A DNA stretch of 21,408 bases from Thermacetogenium sp. UBA4966. GTDB lineage: Bacteria > Bacillota > DSM-12270 > Thermacetogeniales > Thermacetogeniaceae. The stretch is taken from positions 1 to 21,408 of the forward strand of contig DHAA01000077.1 in assembly GCA_002397275.1 (NCBI GenBank), given 5' to 3'. The notes beneath the pieces are model-generated. The model worked only from the letters and a program-made list of their open reading frames with translations. It ran no database searches and was not told where the DNA came from. Position numbers and translations under genes: made by a program. Shown here in pieces: positions 8,102-15,807 of this stretch. Numbering within the stretch: position 1 is the first letter of the stretch; each line of letters begins with the position of its first letter.

Positions 8102-8212
8102 GACACGACATATACCTATTAATATTAAGAAAGAAAAACAGAAAAAAATACCCTTGAAGCGTTTAGCTGCAAGGTTTCGGGGAACCTGGCGCAAATTACC
8201 CTGCCGAAAGAA

Positions 8213-8458
8213 GTGGTTAAATCCTTGGGTTTAAAAAGCGGTGATGATTTACAAATTGAAATTAAAAGAGGCCGGGTTGTGATTACGCCGGTTGCGGTCA
8301 TTCCAAAAGACGAACTCTGGGCCTGGCAACCGGAAGTCCGGGCCGCTATCGAAGAAGGACGTGAAGAAGCCCGTGCAGGAAAGTTGAAGGCTTACGATTC
8401 GGTGGATCAATTGTGGGCTGAAATTGAAGCCGGGGAAGAGGAGAATGCCGAAATATGA
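8213..8458 (+). CDS. AbrB/MazE-type antitoxin-like protein (5' end uncertain)
   Basis: The swapped-hairpin AbrB fold is visible as ITLPKEVVKSLGLKSGDDLQIEI followed by KRGRVVITPV; only part of this lies after GTG 8213. The frame is open back to about 8129, and its upstream codons (NTLEAFSCKVSGNLAQ) complete the first strand of the fold. The real start is thus probably upstream, but no ATG, GTG or TTG is present there. The gene may have lost its start codon or use a rare one. The C-terminal half (AWQPEVRAAIEEGREEARAGKLKAYDSVDQLWAEI) is the usual toxin-binding tail of antitoxins paired with RelE/ParE toxins. The ATG of such a toxin overlaps its 3' end, but that gene is destroyed after a few codons. 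Confidence 0.65.
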   Translation: MVKSLGLKSGDDLQIEIKRGRVVITPVAVIPKDELWAWQPEVRAAIEEGREEARAGKLKAYDSVDQLWAEIEAGEEENAEI

Positions 8459-8495
8459 CGCCACAGCAAGCTCTCAGTTTATCGCTGCATTCTGA
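8445..8495 (+). pseudogene. Remnant start of a toxin gene
   Basis: An ATG overlaps the antitoxin 3' end and is preceded by GGGGAAGAGGAG. It opens MPKYD, a common start of RelE/ParE-type toxins, but the frame ends after 16 codons. From about 8460 the DNA is the antisense of the histidine-kinase 3' end, so a rearrangement junction appears to have removed the toxin. Identification rests on position and five residues only. Confidence 0.4.
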
Positions 8496-9400
8496 CTATG
8501 CGGTAAGCGAATAATAATTGACGTTCCATATCCCGTTTTGCTTTTTACATCCACCGTCCCCTGATGTGCGGTAACGATCTGTTTGACGATGGCCGTCCCC
8601 AGCCCTGTCCCGCCTGAGGGAGCATCCGTCGAAGTTCCCCGATAATAGCGGTCAAACAGATGCCTGACGCTTTGTTCGCCCATTCCTTTTCCATTGTCCG
8701 TTATCCGTACTTCCGCTTGTCTATTATTGTGTATGTGCACTTTGATTGCCGTATCTGCCGGATTATGAACGACCGCATTGACCAGCAGGTTTGAGAAAGC
8801 CCTTTTGAGCAAGGCGGCGTCACCCATTACATAAAGCGGGTCTTCCTCTCCCAGTATTGCAAAGCTATTGTCTTTAACAGAAGGCATATTTGCCGTTTCG
8901 GCAACCGCTCTGCGGATCAGTTCAGCTAATTCAATCCTTTGAGAGGAGAGCTTAATTGCGATGGTCTGATCCATCCGAAAGGCTACCCCAAGGTCATTGA
9001 TCAGTTCCTCCATGTGCGCGGACTTGTCCCGGATAAGCTGCAGGAACTCTTTCTTTTTCTCTGCGCTCCATTGATGCTCATCCGATAGAAGCATATCCGT
9101 ATAGCCGGAGATATAGGACAACGGGGTCTTGAGGTCATGAGTGACCCCCGCCGCCCAATCCTGCCTCAATTGTGCAAACTCTTTCCGTTTATGCTCGTTT
9201 TCCTGCAATGTTGCGGAAAGGGATTCGAGGTTGGCATAGACTTCCCGGAAAAGGCGGCTGGGGGAAGGCGGTTTTTTCTTGGCGGGGTTAAGATACTCCC
9301 CGCTGGACAGCGTTTTTATTTTCAATAGAATGTCAGCCAACGGCCGCGCAACATAATATCCATAAAATAAGCAATACAAAATATAAACGGCGATAATTAT
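8474..9400 (-). pseudogene. Sensor histidine kinase lacking its N-terminal sensor
   Basis: Over 300 residues are readable. The frame starts inside a membrane helix (IIIAVYILYCLFYGYYVARPL) and passes to a HAMP-like linker. The phospho-acceptor motif VTHDLKTPLSY follows, then the ATPase boxes: NLLVNAVVHN (N box), ITDNGKGMG (G1), LFDRYYRG (F) and GGTGLGTAIV (G2). The kinase core is intact, but the first membrane helix and the extracellular sensor are missing. Directly upstream sits a fragment of a response regulator in another frame, so a deletion removed the junction of the two genes. A TTG at 9379 is the only in-frame start; whether a truncated kinase is made is doubtful. It was probably the regulator of the divergent ABC exporter operon. 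Confidence 0.75.
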
Positions 9401-9480
9401 CCAACCTTGCGCAGTATGGTTTCCAGCATCTTGACAATGCCGGGTTCATCATCAACGATGAGTATTTTTTGCAGACGCAT
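9397..9480 (-). pseudogene. N-terminal fragment of an OmpR-type response regulator
   Basis: ATG 9480, with GGAAAGGAAACGGGAAGG upstream, begins MRLQKILIVDDEPGIVK. This is the first strand and the acidic DD pair of a receiver domain. After 27 residues (ending LRKVG) a stop occurs exactly where the histidine-kinase membrane helix begins in another frame. The phosphorylated Asp, the rest of the receiver and the DNA-binding domain are gone. Confidence 0.75.
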
Positions 9481-9548
9481 CCTTCCCGTTTCCTTTCCCG
9501 TTATGATAATTTTATTCCGTCTCCCTATGTATGGTCTGATCAAACTTA

Positions 9549-9568
9549 GTGAAAAATTAATCTTTCAC
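9549..9568. promoter_or_regulatory. Palindrome in the divergent control region
   Basis: GTGAAA and TTTCAC face each other across eight bases between the broken regulator genes and the ABC operon. It could be an operator for the exporters. The support is only symmetry and position. Confidence 0.25.
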
Positions 9569-9634
9569 ACGCCGTATCCGCCCCGGCCCATGGTATATTT
9601 ATATTGCAGATACTGCATTGGAGGAGGAAATTGT

Positions 9635-10552
9635 TTGGCGAAAATTATTGAAGTTAGCGATCTGGCCAAGAGCTACAAGGATGTAAAAGCGGTTCGGGGG
9701 ATCGATTTCTATGTGGAGGAAGGCACGCTTTTTGCTTTCCTTGGACCCAACGGCGCCGGTAAATCCACCACGATAGACATGATCTGCACGCTGCTGCTTC
9801 CGGACGGCGGCAGCGTATGGGTGAACGGTTTTCTGCTGGGGCGGGATGACGATAAAATACGAAGCAGCATAGGCGTGGTGTTTCAAAGCAGCGTACTGGA
9901 CGCTCTGCTGACCGTGCGTGAGAATATGGAGACGCGGGGCGGCCTTTATGGGATAAAGGGAGAACGGCTTGCAGAATCCATCGCCAAAGCGGCCGCGGCA
10001 GCGGAGGCTGAAGAGTTCCTGGACAGGCGCTACGGAAAGCTTTCAGGCGGGCAGCGCCGCCGCGCGGATATCGCGCGCTCGCTGGTGAACACGCCCAGAA
10101 TATTGTTTTTGGACGAGCCCACCACAGGGCTGGATCCCCAAACGAGAAAAAGCGTATGGGACACCATCCGCCGCCTGCAAAAGGAAGAGGGTGTCACTGT
10201 CTTTTTAACCACTCATTATATGGAGGAAGCGGCTAACGCCGATTATGTGGCGGTGATCGACGGCGGGCTGATCACCGCCAAGGGCGCCCCGGCAGAGCTG
10301 CGGGAAAAGTACAGCAGCGATTATCTGAAAATTTCGCCCACCGACATGGAGGCTATACAAAATAGGCTTGAGGAAGGCGGCGTAGAGTTTGAGGTAAACG
10401 GCACGCGGGTAGACGTCAAACTGGAAAAAACGCTGGATGCGCTTCCCCTGCTCAAGATGTGCGAAGGCCTGATCAACAGTTTTGAAGTGATCAGCGGAAG
10501 CATGGACGACGCCTTTATCGCCATCACCGGAGGGAGCGTGAAGGAATCATGA
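9635..10552 (+). CDS. ABC-2 exporter ATP-binding protein (DrrA-like)
   Basis: A 305-residue ATPase that powers export by the permease encoded next. Visible motifs: Walker A GPNGAGKST (about 41-49), Q-loop VVFQSS, signature LSGGQRRRADIARSL, Walker B ILFLDEPTTGLDP and H-loop LTTHYMEEA. A C-terminal accessory domain of about 85 residues typical of the drug-exporter (DrrA/CcmA) branch follows. TTG 9635 is the start because GGAGGAGG lies seven bases upstream and the family's N-terminus fits; the open frame further upstream is not coding. Its stop overlaps the permease ATG (ATGA). It heads a four-gene run of two ATPase-permease pairs. Substrate unknown; drug or peptide export is the usual role. Confidence 0.9.
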   Translation: MAKIIEVSDLAKSYKDVKAVRGIDFYVEEGTLFAFLGPNGAGKSTTIDMICTLLLPDGGSVWVNGFLLGRDDDKIRSSIGVVFQSSVLDALLTVRENMETRGGLYGIKGERLAESIAKAAAAAEAEEFLDRRYGKLSGGQRRRADIARSLVNTPRILFLDEPTTGLDPQTRKSVWDTIRRLQKEEGVTVFLTTHYMEEAANADYVAVIDGGLITAKGAPAELREKYSSDYLKISPTDMEAIQNRLEEGGVEFEVNGTRVDVKLEKTLDALPLLKMCEGLINSFEVISGSMDDAFIAITGGSVKES

Positions 10553-11406
10553 TCCGGAACTTAGTAAAGCGGACTTTAAGGTTATATTTCAGGGACGGCG
10601 CCTCCGTGTTTTTCTCCCTGCTCGCTGTTTTAATCATCATGGGACTGTATGTATTGTTTTTGGGGGACGTAATTCTGAGCGACATGAAAGATATGCCGGG
10701 AGCGCGTTTTTTGATGGACAGCTGGGTGATGTCCGGACTGCTGTGCGTGGCCTCTATTACCACCACCATGGGCGCTTTCGGCATCATGGTGGAGGACAGG
10801 GCCAAAAATATTTTGAAGGATTTTTTTGCCTCTCCGATCAAGCGCTCCGCTCTGGTGGGAGGGTATCTGGGCGGAACCTTCCTGATCGGCATGGTGATGA
10901 GCCTGCTTACTTTTTTGTGCGCAGAGCTTTATATCGTTGCCTACGGAGGGGAATGGGTAAGCTGGGCGGCTTTGATTAAAGTGCTGGGTATTATGGTTTT
11001 ATCGGTAATTTCCAGCAGTTCCATCGTCTTTTTTATGGTGTCCTTTTTCAACAGCCTCAACGCCTTTGGAACGGCTTCCTCCCTGCTCGGCACATTGATC
11101 GGGTTCTTAACCGGTATCTATATTCCCATCGGCAACCTGCCCGCAGGGGTGCAGACGGTCGTTAAGTGTTTTCCGGTATCCCATTCGGGCGCTCTTTTCC
11201 GGCAGGTGCTGATGGCCTCGCCCCTGGAACAGACGTTTGCCGGTGTCCCGGCTGCGCAGGTGAACAGTTACAAAGTTGCCGCGGGGGTGGTCTACCGCTT
11301 TGGCGACCAGCTGACCGGCCCGCTGTTCAGCATCAGCGTGCTGATTGTCACCACGATCGTCTTCTTTGCCCTGGCCACGCTGAACCTATCGAGAAAAATG
11401 AAATAA
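10549..11406 (+). CDS. ABC-2 type permease (DrrB-like)
   Basis: A 285-residue inner-membrane protein with about six helices (near 19-39, 58-80, 103-130, 140-165, 170-192 and 255-280). The conserved cytoplasmic stretch EDRAKNILKDFFASPIKR sits after the second helix, and the IPIGNLPAGVQTVVKCFPVS stretch lies in the ABC-2 core; both are hallmarks of ABC2_membrane permeases. It starts within the last codon of the ATPase gene, so the two are coupled and form one exporter. The next ATPase follows about 45 bases later without a terminator, suggesting one transcript. Confidence 0.85.
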   Translation: MIRNLVKRTLRLYFRDGASVFFSLLAVLIIMGLYVLFLGDVILSDMKDMPGARFLMDSWVMSGLLCVASITTTMGAFGIMVEDRAKNILKDFFASPIKRSALVGGYLGGTFLIGMVMSLLTFLCAELYIVAYGGEWVSWAALIKVLGIMVLSVISSSSIVFFMVSFFNSLNAFGTASSLLGTLIGFLTGIYIPIGNLPAGVQTVVKCFPVSHSGALFRQVLMASPLEQTFAGVPAAQVNSYKVAAGVVYRFGDQLTGPLFSISVLIVTTIVFFALATLNLSRKMK

Positions 11407-11451
11407 ATTTTTTGTTATAATGACGACGACCGTGAGGGAGGGATGCCGGAT

Positions 11452-12360
11452 ATGATACTGAGCCTACGGGATATCAGCAAGAGTTTTGGAGAAAAACAGG
11501 TGCTCAAGGGAATCTCGCTCTCCGCGCGGGGGGGACGGGCGCTGGGACTGCTCGGGCGCAACGGCGCGGGCAAAACCACCGCCATTCGCCTGATCATGGA
11601 TATCTTTCCGCCCGACAGCGGCAAGGTGCTGCTCGATGGGATGCCTCCGGCGCAGAGCGGGGTTACGATCGGGTATTTGCCCGAGGAGCGCGGACTGTAT
11701 CTCAAAAAACAGGTTTTGGAGCAGCTGGTCTATTTCGCCGGACTGAAGGGAATGCCGCGGCGCGCGGCGCGGGAGGCGGCGATGGCGCTGCTGGAGAGGG
11801 TAGGGCTCTCCGAGTACGCCGGCAGCAAGCTGGAGACCCTGTCCAAGGGAAATCAGAATAAGGTGCAGCTGGTGGCGACTCTGGTTGGCGACCCGCAAAT
11901 CCTCATCCTGGACGAGCCTTTCTCCGGGCTGGATCCTGTCAACGCCGCGCTGCTCAAGGAGCTCGTCAGGGAGTGCGTCAGCCGGGGAAAGATCGTTTTT
12001 TTCTCCAGCCACCAGATGAACTATATCGAAGAGTTCTGCGATGAGATCGCCATTCTCAACGGCGGCAAAATAGTGCTCTCGGGCGGCATCAGAGAGATCA
12101 AGCATCACTACGACCGCAGCCGCCTCGTTATCGAAGGCGCCGACCAGGAGCGGCTGGCTTCTTTCGCGCGTGAGCAGGACGGCTTAGTAAAGGACCTGCA
12201 GCGAAAAGGGAGCGGAGCGCTGCTCAAGCTGGCCGCCCCGGAGCGCAAGAACGAACTCATTTCCGCGCTGCTGGCGCAAGGCGTGGAGTTCGAAGGCGTC
12301 CGGGTGTTCGAGCCCTCGCTGAGCGATATTTTTGTGGAGTATACGGAGGGTGGCATATGA
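11452..12360 (+). CDS. ABC exporter ATP-binding protein (NatA/YhaQ-like)
   Basis: A 302-residue ATPase with Walker A GRNGAGKTT (about 34-42), signature LSKGNQNKVQL, Walker B ILILDEPFSGLDP and H-loop FFSSHQM. The usual Q-loop glutamine is replaced by Glu in GYLPEERGLY, as in the NatA/YhaQ branch. That branch drives export of Na+ or unknown compounds. A DUF4162-like C-terminal domain follows (from about 215). I prefer ATG 11452, which has GGGAGGG about nine bases upstream, over ATG 11443, which touches the ribosome site. The stop overlaps the permease start (ATGA). It is a different branch from the first ATPase, so the tandem is not a simple duplication. Confidence 0.85.
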   Translation: MILSLRDISKSFGEKQVLKGISLSARGGRALGLLGRNGAGKTTAIRLIMDIFPPDSGKVLLDGMPPAQSGVTIGYLPEERGLYLKKQVLEQLVYFAGLKGMPRRAAREAAMALLERVGLSEYAGSKLETLSKGNQNKVQLVATLVGDPQILILDEPFSGLDPVNAALLKELVRECVSRGKIVFFSSHQMNYIEEFCDEIAILNGGKIVLSGGIREIKHHYDRSRLVIEGADQERLASFAREQDGLVKDLQRKGSGALLKLAAPERKNELISALLAQGVEFEGVRVFEPSLSDIFVEYTEGGI

Positions 12361-13595
12361 AACAGTTTTGGACCGTCTTGCGCTTTGAATTCGGCGGTTA
12401 TCTGAAAAGCAAGGCATTTGTGGGCATTACCGTTGCCGCTGTGCTGATCATCGGCGTGCTGCTTTTTTACCCGCGCCTGGCGGAGATCTTTTCCGCGGGT
12501 AAGGAGCAGCGGGAGCAGGAGCGGGGGGAGATCGCCCTGCGCAATGGCAGCGGGATCCCCGACGAGGCGCTGCTTGCTGCGCTGGGGGCCGGCTTGACGG
12601 ACAAAGACATCGTTCCCGTCAAAGATGACCAGAAGGCGCTGCGCACCGCGGTGGAGCGGGACGATTATGATGGGGCGCTGGTGCTGGAGTCTCCGCTGCA
12701 GTATGTCTATATCGTGCAGACCGTGAGCATAAATGATGCCACCACAGGAATTGTCGATGAAACCTTATTGCAAATGCACAGGCAGAGCGCTCTGGTGGAG
12801 AGGGGCGTGCCTCCGGGCGAAGCCCAGGAGATCATCAACGCCCCGGTGCAAGGCCGGGTCGACCGCATCGGAAAAAATCAGATGGAGAATTTCTTTTACA
12901 CCTATGTGTTGATTATCCTGCTGTACATGGCCATTATGCTGTATGGTCAGTATGTGGCCATAGGGGTGGCCTCCGAAAAAGGCTCGCGCACGATGGAGCT
13001 GCTGATCACCTCCGCCAGGCCTATCAGTCTCATGTTCGGCAAAATCATCGGCGCCGGACTGGCGGGATTGAGTCAGATGGCCGCCTTGATCGGCTCGGGT
13101 TTTATCTTCTTTAACCTGAACAGGCCGTACTGGCAGGGCAATGAGATCATAAGCTCGCTTTTCGACATGCCGCTATCCATTATGCTCTACTGCTTGCTGT
13201 TCTTTATTGCGGGCTACTTTATCTACGCCTTTTTGTATGGCGCTCTCGGTTCCCTTGCCAGCCGCAGCGAGGATGTCAATACCCTGGTAACCCCCTTGAC
13301 CATGGTGTTTATGGTGGTTTTCTTTATTGTAATTTTCGGTATGTACAGCGGAAAGGTCGATAGCGGCCTGATGCTCTTTTGCTCGTTTTTCCCTTTGTCC
13401 TCCCCGATGGCTATGTTTGTGCGCGTGGCCATGGGGGAGGTGCTGGTCTGGGAGGTCGTTCTTTCCGTGGTCCTGCTGATCGCCACGACCGTTGGCCTGG
13501 GCATATTGTCGGCGCGCATCTACCGCGTCGGCGTGCTGCTTTACGGCAAGCCGCCTCGCTTGAGCGAGGTTTTCAAAATGCTCCGCCAGGCGTGA
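12357..13595 (+). CDS. ABC-2 family permease (NatB/YhaP-like)
   Basis: A 412-residue permease. One N-terminal helix (about 21-41) is followed by a soluble extracytoplasmic domain of roughly 135 residues (42-178), then six or so helices in the C-terminal half (from FYTYVLIILLYMAIMLYG). SEKGSRTMELLITSARP, at the cytoplasmic end of the second helix, is the conserved coupling segment of the ABC2_membrane_3/NatB group. It is coupled by a 4-base overlap to the ATPase upstream, making the second transporter of the operon. Substrate not evident. Confidence 0.85.
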   Translation: MKQFWTVLRFEFGGYLKSKAFVGITVAAVLIIGVLLFYPRLAEIFSAGKEQREQERGEIALRNGSGIPDEALLAALGAGLTDKDIVPVKDDQKALRTAVERDDYDGALVLESPLQYVYIVQTVSINDATTGIVDETLLQMHRQSALVERGVPPGEAQEIINAPVQGRVDRIGKNQMENFFYTYVLIILLYMAIMLYGQYVAIGVASEKGSRTMELLITSARPISLMFGKIIGAGLAGLSQMAALIGSGFIFFNLNRPYWQGNEIISSLFDMPLSIMLYCLLFFIAGYFIYAFLYGALGSLASRSEDVNTLVTPLTMVFMVVFFIVIFGMYSGKVDSGLMLFCSFFPLSSPMAMFVRVAMGEVLVWEVVLSVVLLIATTVGLGILSARIYRVGVLLYGKPPRLSEVFKMLRQA

Positions 13596-13747
13596 CAAGG
13601 TAGGCAGGATAATGCCGTTCGAGGGTGAATATAACAATTATGTTAGAGCCGTCCCACTGATTAAGGCGTCATTTAGGCAACTGCGGTGAAGCCGAGCGGA
13701 GGACGGTCTGCAAATCGTAACGACTATGGGAAAGCGAGGTGGAGAAA

Positions 13748-14053
13748 GTGGGTTTAAAGGCGGCTTTTATCTTTGTCGCTCCCGAAGCGGATGCGGCGAG
13801 GGACAGGGCGGTGGTGGATTCGCCGGTTGTGCGGCTCACGGTGGTCGGCGTCAAGGATTATAAGATGGGCGTAAAAGCGGCGGTGGAACTGGTCGATCAG
13901 GGAATAGAGGCCATTGAATTATGCGCCGGTTTTGGAGTGGAGGGCGCGGCGATGGTAAAACAGGCGCTGCAGGGAAAGGTGCCGGTCGGTGTGGTGCGTT
14001 TCGACAATCACCCGGGGTTTGATTTCAAAAGCGGGGACGAGTTGTTCAAATAG
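13748..14053 (+). CDS. DUF6506-like small protein
   Basis: A protein of about 101 residues beginning GLKAAFIFVAPEAD. A V-x-L-T-VVGV strand follows, then an alpha helix with AVELVDQGIEAIELCAGFG and the end KVPVGVVRFDNHPG. The alternating strand-helix pattern and these phrases match a conserved clostridial family of unknown function (DUF6506), by recognition rather than search. GTG 13748 gives the family's usual N-terminus and has GAGGTGGAG just upstream; GTG 13739 is an alternative. It is followed by a clear terminator and so is transcribed as the last or only gene. Function unknown. Confidence 0.7.
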   Translation: MGLKAAFIFVAPEADAARDRAVVDSPVVRLTVVGVKDYKMGVKAAVELVDQGIEAIELCAGFGVEGAAMVKQALQGKVPVGVVRFDNHPGFDFKSGDELFK

Positions 14054-14090
14054 CCGGCGGAGACAAATAGAGGTTTATGAATGAGCGCTG

Positions 14091-14127
14091 AGCCTGGTCC
14101 GGATGAAAAGCCGGAGCGGGCTTTTTT
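14091..14127 (+). terminator. Rho-independent terminator after the DUF6506-like gene
   Basis: AGCCTGGTCCGG (14091-14102) pairs with CCGGAGCGGGCT (14111-14122), with one mismatch and one G-U, across an eight-base loop, followed by a run of six T. Confidence 0.85.
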
Positions 14128-14200
14128 ATCTATGTTGGACATAGCGCCTGATGGCAGGATCACCGCGGTTTTTGACGAAACTGACTACTCAAAGGCGCTA

Positions 14201-14229
14201 TTGGGAATTAGATGCCGGATTGGTATAAT
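14201..14229 (+). promoter_or_regulatory. Promoter of the cupin gene
   Basis: TTGGGA (14201-14206), 17 bases, then TATAAT (14224-14229), lying 26 bases ahead of the cupin start codon. Confidence 0.65.
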
Positions 14230-14255
14230 AGCAGTATGTACAAGGAGGCGTTCCG

Positions 14256-14609
14256 ATGAGCAGAGAGAAAAAAGAGGGCTTGTCCGCGCAAGCGCTGCAG
14301 CCCGGCGAATTAGTCGAATATCAGGAGGGCACTGTCGTCAGCAGAACAATTATTAAAAAGCAGGCAGGTACGGTCACCCTGTTTGCCTTTGACGCAGGGG
14401 AGGGTTTGAGCGAGCACACGGCGCCATATGACGCCCTGGTTTACATAGTTGACGGGGAGGCGGAGATCAGGATCTCCGGGGTTCTTCATCAGCTGCAGCA
14501 GGGTGAGATGATCATCATGCCCGCACATGAACCGCATGCTTTGCAAGCAGCGAGGCGTTTCAAGATGATGCTGGTGATGATCAAGTCTCAGGAAACAGCG
14601 GCAATCTAA
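14256..14609 (+). CDS. Cupin-domain protein
   Basis: A 117-residue single-domain beta barrel. The first cupin motif is seen around SEHTAPYDALVYIVDGEAEI, although the second His and the Glu of the classic motif are not conserved. The second motif is GEMIIMPAHEPHAL, with the metal-site His in PHAL. Single-domain cupins of this layout (ending FKMMLVMI) are common in anaerobes and their substrates are mostly unknown. ATG 14256 has GGAGG seven bases upstream and its own promoter. A 20-30 codon tail precedes the barrel. Metal binding is plausible but weakened by the missing residues. Confidence 0.85.
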   Translation: MSREKKEGLSAQALQPGELVEYQEGTVVSRTIIKKQAGTVTLFAFDAGEGLSEHTAPYDALVYIVDGEAEIRISGVLHQLQQGEMIIMPAHEPHALQAARRFKMMLVMIKSQETAAI

Positions 14610-14637
14610 CGTTGAGGCGCCTGCAATAGGAAAGACC

Positions 14638-14656
14638 TTACTGTGTTTAACAGTAA
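14638..14656. promoter_or_regulatory. Palindrome between cupin gene and ilvC
   Basis: TTACTGT-GTTTA-ACAGTAA: perfect 7-base arms. It lies 80 bases ahead of ilvC and 29 after the cupin stop. It lacks the G+C content and T-run of a terminator, so an operator is the better guess. Confidence 0.35.
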
Positions 14657-14735
14657 ATTAAAGCAATAAAGCAGACCTGAGCCTGCTAAAAGTGGTATCA
14701 TTAATACAATGCGAAAATTGAAGGGAGACTTCAGA

Positions 14736-15728
14736 ATGAAAGCCTATTACGACCAGGATGCGGATCTAAAGTTCCTGGAAGGGAAAACGGTGGCGGTGAT
14801 CGGTTACGGGAGCCAGGGGCACGCCCAGGCGCTCAACTTGAAAGAGAGCGGGGTAAAGGTCCTGGTTGCGGATCTCCCGGGCAGCGAGAATTGGGAAAAA
14901 GCCGTGGCCGACGGTTTTGAGCCGTTAAAGGCGGTTGAAGCCGCCGAGCTGGCGGATGTTATTCAAATTTTAATTCCTGATGAAAGGCAGGCTGCTCTTT
15001 ACCGCAGTGAGATAGCTCCCCATATGAAATCAGGGAAAGCCCTGGCTTTTTCTCATGGTTTTAACATTCACTTCGGGCAGATCGTCCCGCCCCCTGATGT
15101 AGATGTGTTCATGGTGGCGCCGAAAAGCCCCGGGCATCTGGTGCGGCGGATGTATGCGGAAGGGGTAGGGGTTCCCTCCCTGGTTGCGGTATACCAGGAC
15201 TACACGGGTAACGCCATCAATACAGCTTTGGCTTACGCCAAGGGAATCGGCTCCACCCGCGCCGGTGTGATTGAAACAACGTTCAAGGAAGAAACCGAAA
15301 CCGACCTCTTTGGCGAGCAGGTTGTCCTCTGCGGCGGCGTGACCGAACTGGTCAGGGCGGGCTTCGATACCCTGGTGGAAGCCGGTTATCAGCCGGAGAT
15401 TGCTTATTTTGAGTGCTTGCATGAATTAAAGCTGATTGTGGATCTGATCTATGAAGGCGGCATCAGCTGCATGAGGAATTCGATCAGCTATACTGCCGAA
15501 TATGGAGATATCACCAGAGGCAAGCGGATTATCACCGGCGAGACGCGCTCGGAAATGAAACGCATCCTGGATGAGATTCAAAACGGAAGCTTTGCCCGGG
15601 AGTGGCTGCTGGAAAACCAGGTGGGGCGTCCTGTCTTCAACGCCATGCAGAAGAAAGAAGCGAATCACCTGATCGAGGTCGTCGGGAAAAAACTGCGGTC
15701 GATGATGCCCTGGCTAAAAAGCAAATAA
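14736..15728 (+). CDS. ilvC: Ketol-acid reductoisomerase, class I
   Basis: A 330-residue enzyme of valine, leucine and isoleucine synthesis. It isomerises and reduces acetolactate or acetohydroxybutyrate with Mg2+ and NAD(P)H in the cytoplasm. The Rossmann motif GYGSQGHAQALNL is at 23-35. The C-terminal knotted domain shows ETDLFGEQVVLCGG and FECLHELKLIVDLIYEGG, with metal-binding acids. ATG 14736 has GAAGGGAG upstream; the in-frame ATG at 14709 adds nine unconserved residues. The cofactor loop reads VADLPGSENW (44-53). The Arg that normally binds the 2'-phosphate of NADPH is Leu47, and an acid (Asp46) ends the second strand, which suggests NADH use. No other branched-chain gene is in the window. 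Confidence 0.95.
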   Translation: MKAYYDQDADLKFLEGKTVAVIGYGSQGHAQALNLKESGVKVLVADLPGSENWEKAVADGFEPLKAVEAAELADVIQILIPDERQAALYRSEIAPHMKSGKALAFSHGFNIHFGQIVPPPDVDVFMVAPKSPGHLVRRMYAEGVGVPSLVAVYQDYTGNAINTALAYAKGIGSTRAGVIETTFKEETETDLFGEQVVLCGGVTELVRAGFDTLVEAGYQPEIAYFECLHELKLIVDLIYEGGISCMRNSISYTAEYGDITRGKRIITGETRSEMKRILDEIQNGSFAREWLLENQVGRPVFNAMQKKEANHLIEVVGKKLRSMMPWLKSK

Positions 15729-15752
15729 ATAAGCCGAACATCTTGGAAAAGA

Positions 15753-15781
15753 GCCCCGGTCGCTATGGTTGGGGCCTTTTT
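15753..15781. terminator. Shared bidirectional terminator of ilvC and the ABC/peptide operon
   Basis: GCCCCGG (15753-15759) pairs with TTGGGGC (15769-15775), using two G-U pairs, and is followed by CTTTTT on the plus strand. On the minus strand the same hairpin is followed by CTCTTTT. The two transcripts converge here. Confidence 0.75.
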
Positions 15782-15807
15782 GCGTCTGAAAATAAAACCT
15801 GAAATCG

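Noticed and set aside
11464..12108. 214-codon minus-strand frame
   Set aside because: Antisense to a clear ABC ATPase.
14081..14356. 91-codon frame upstream of the cupin
   Set aside because: It begins inside a terminator hairpin, crosses the cupin promoter and overlaps the cupin gene out of frame.
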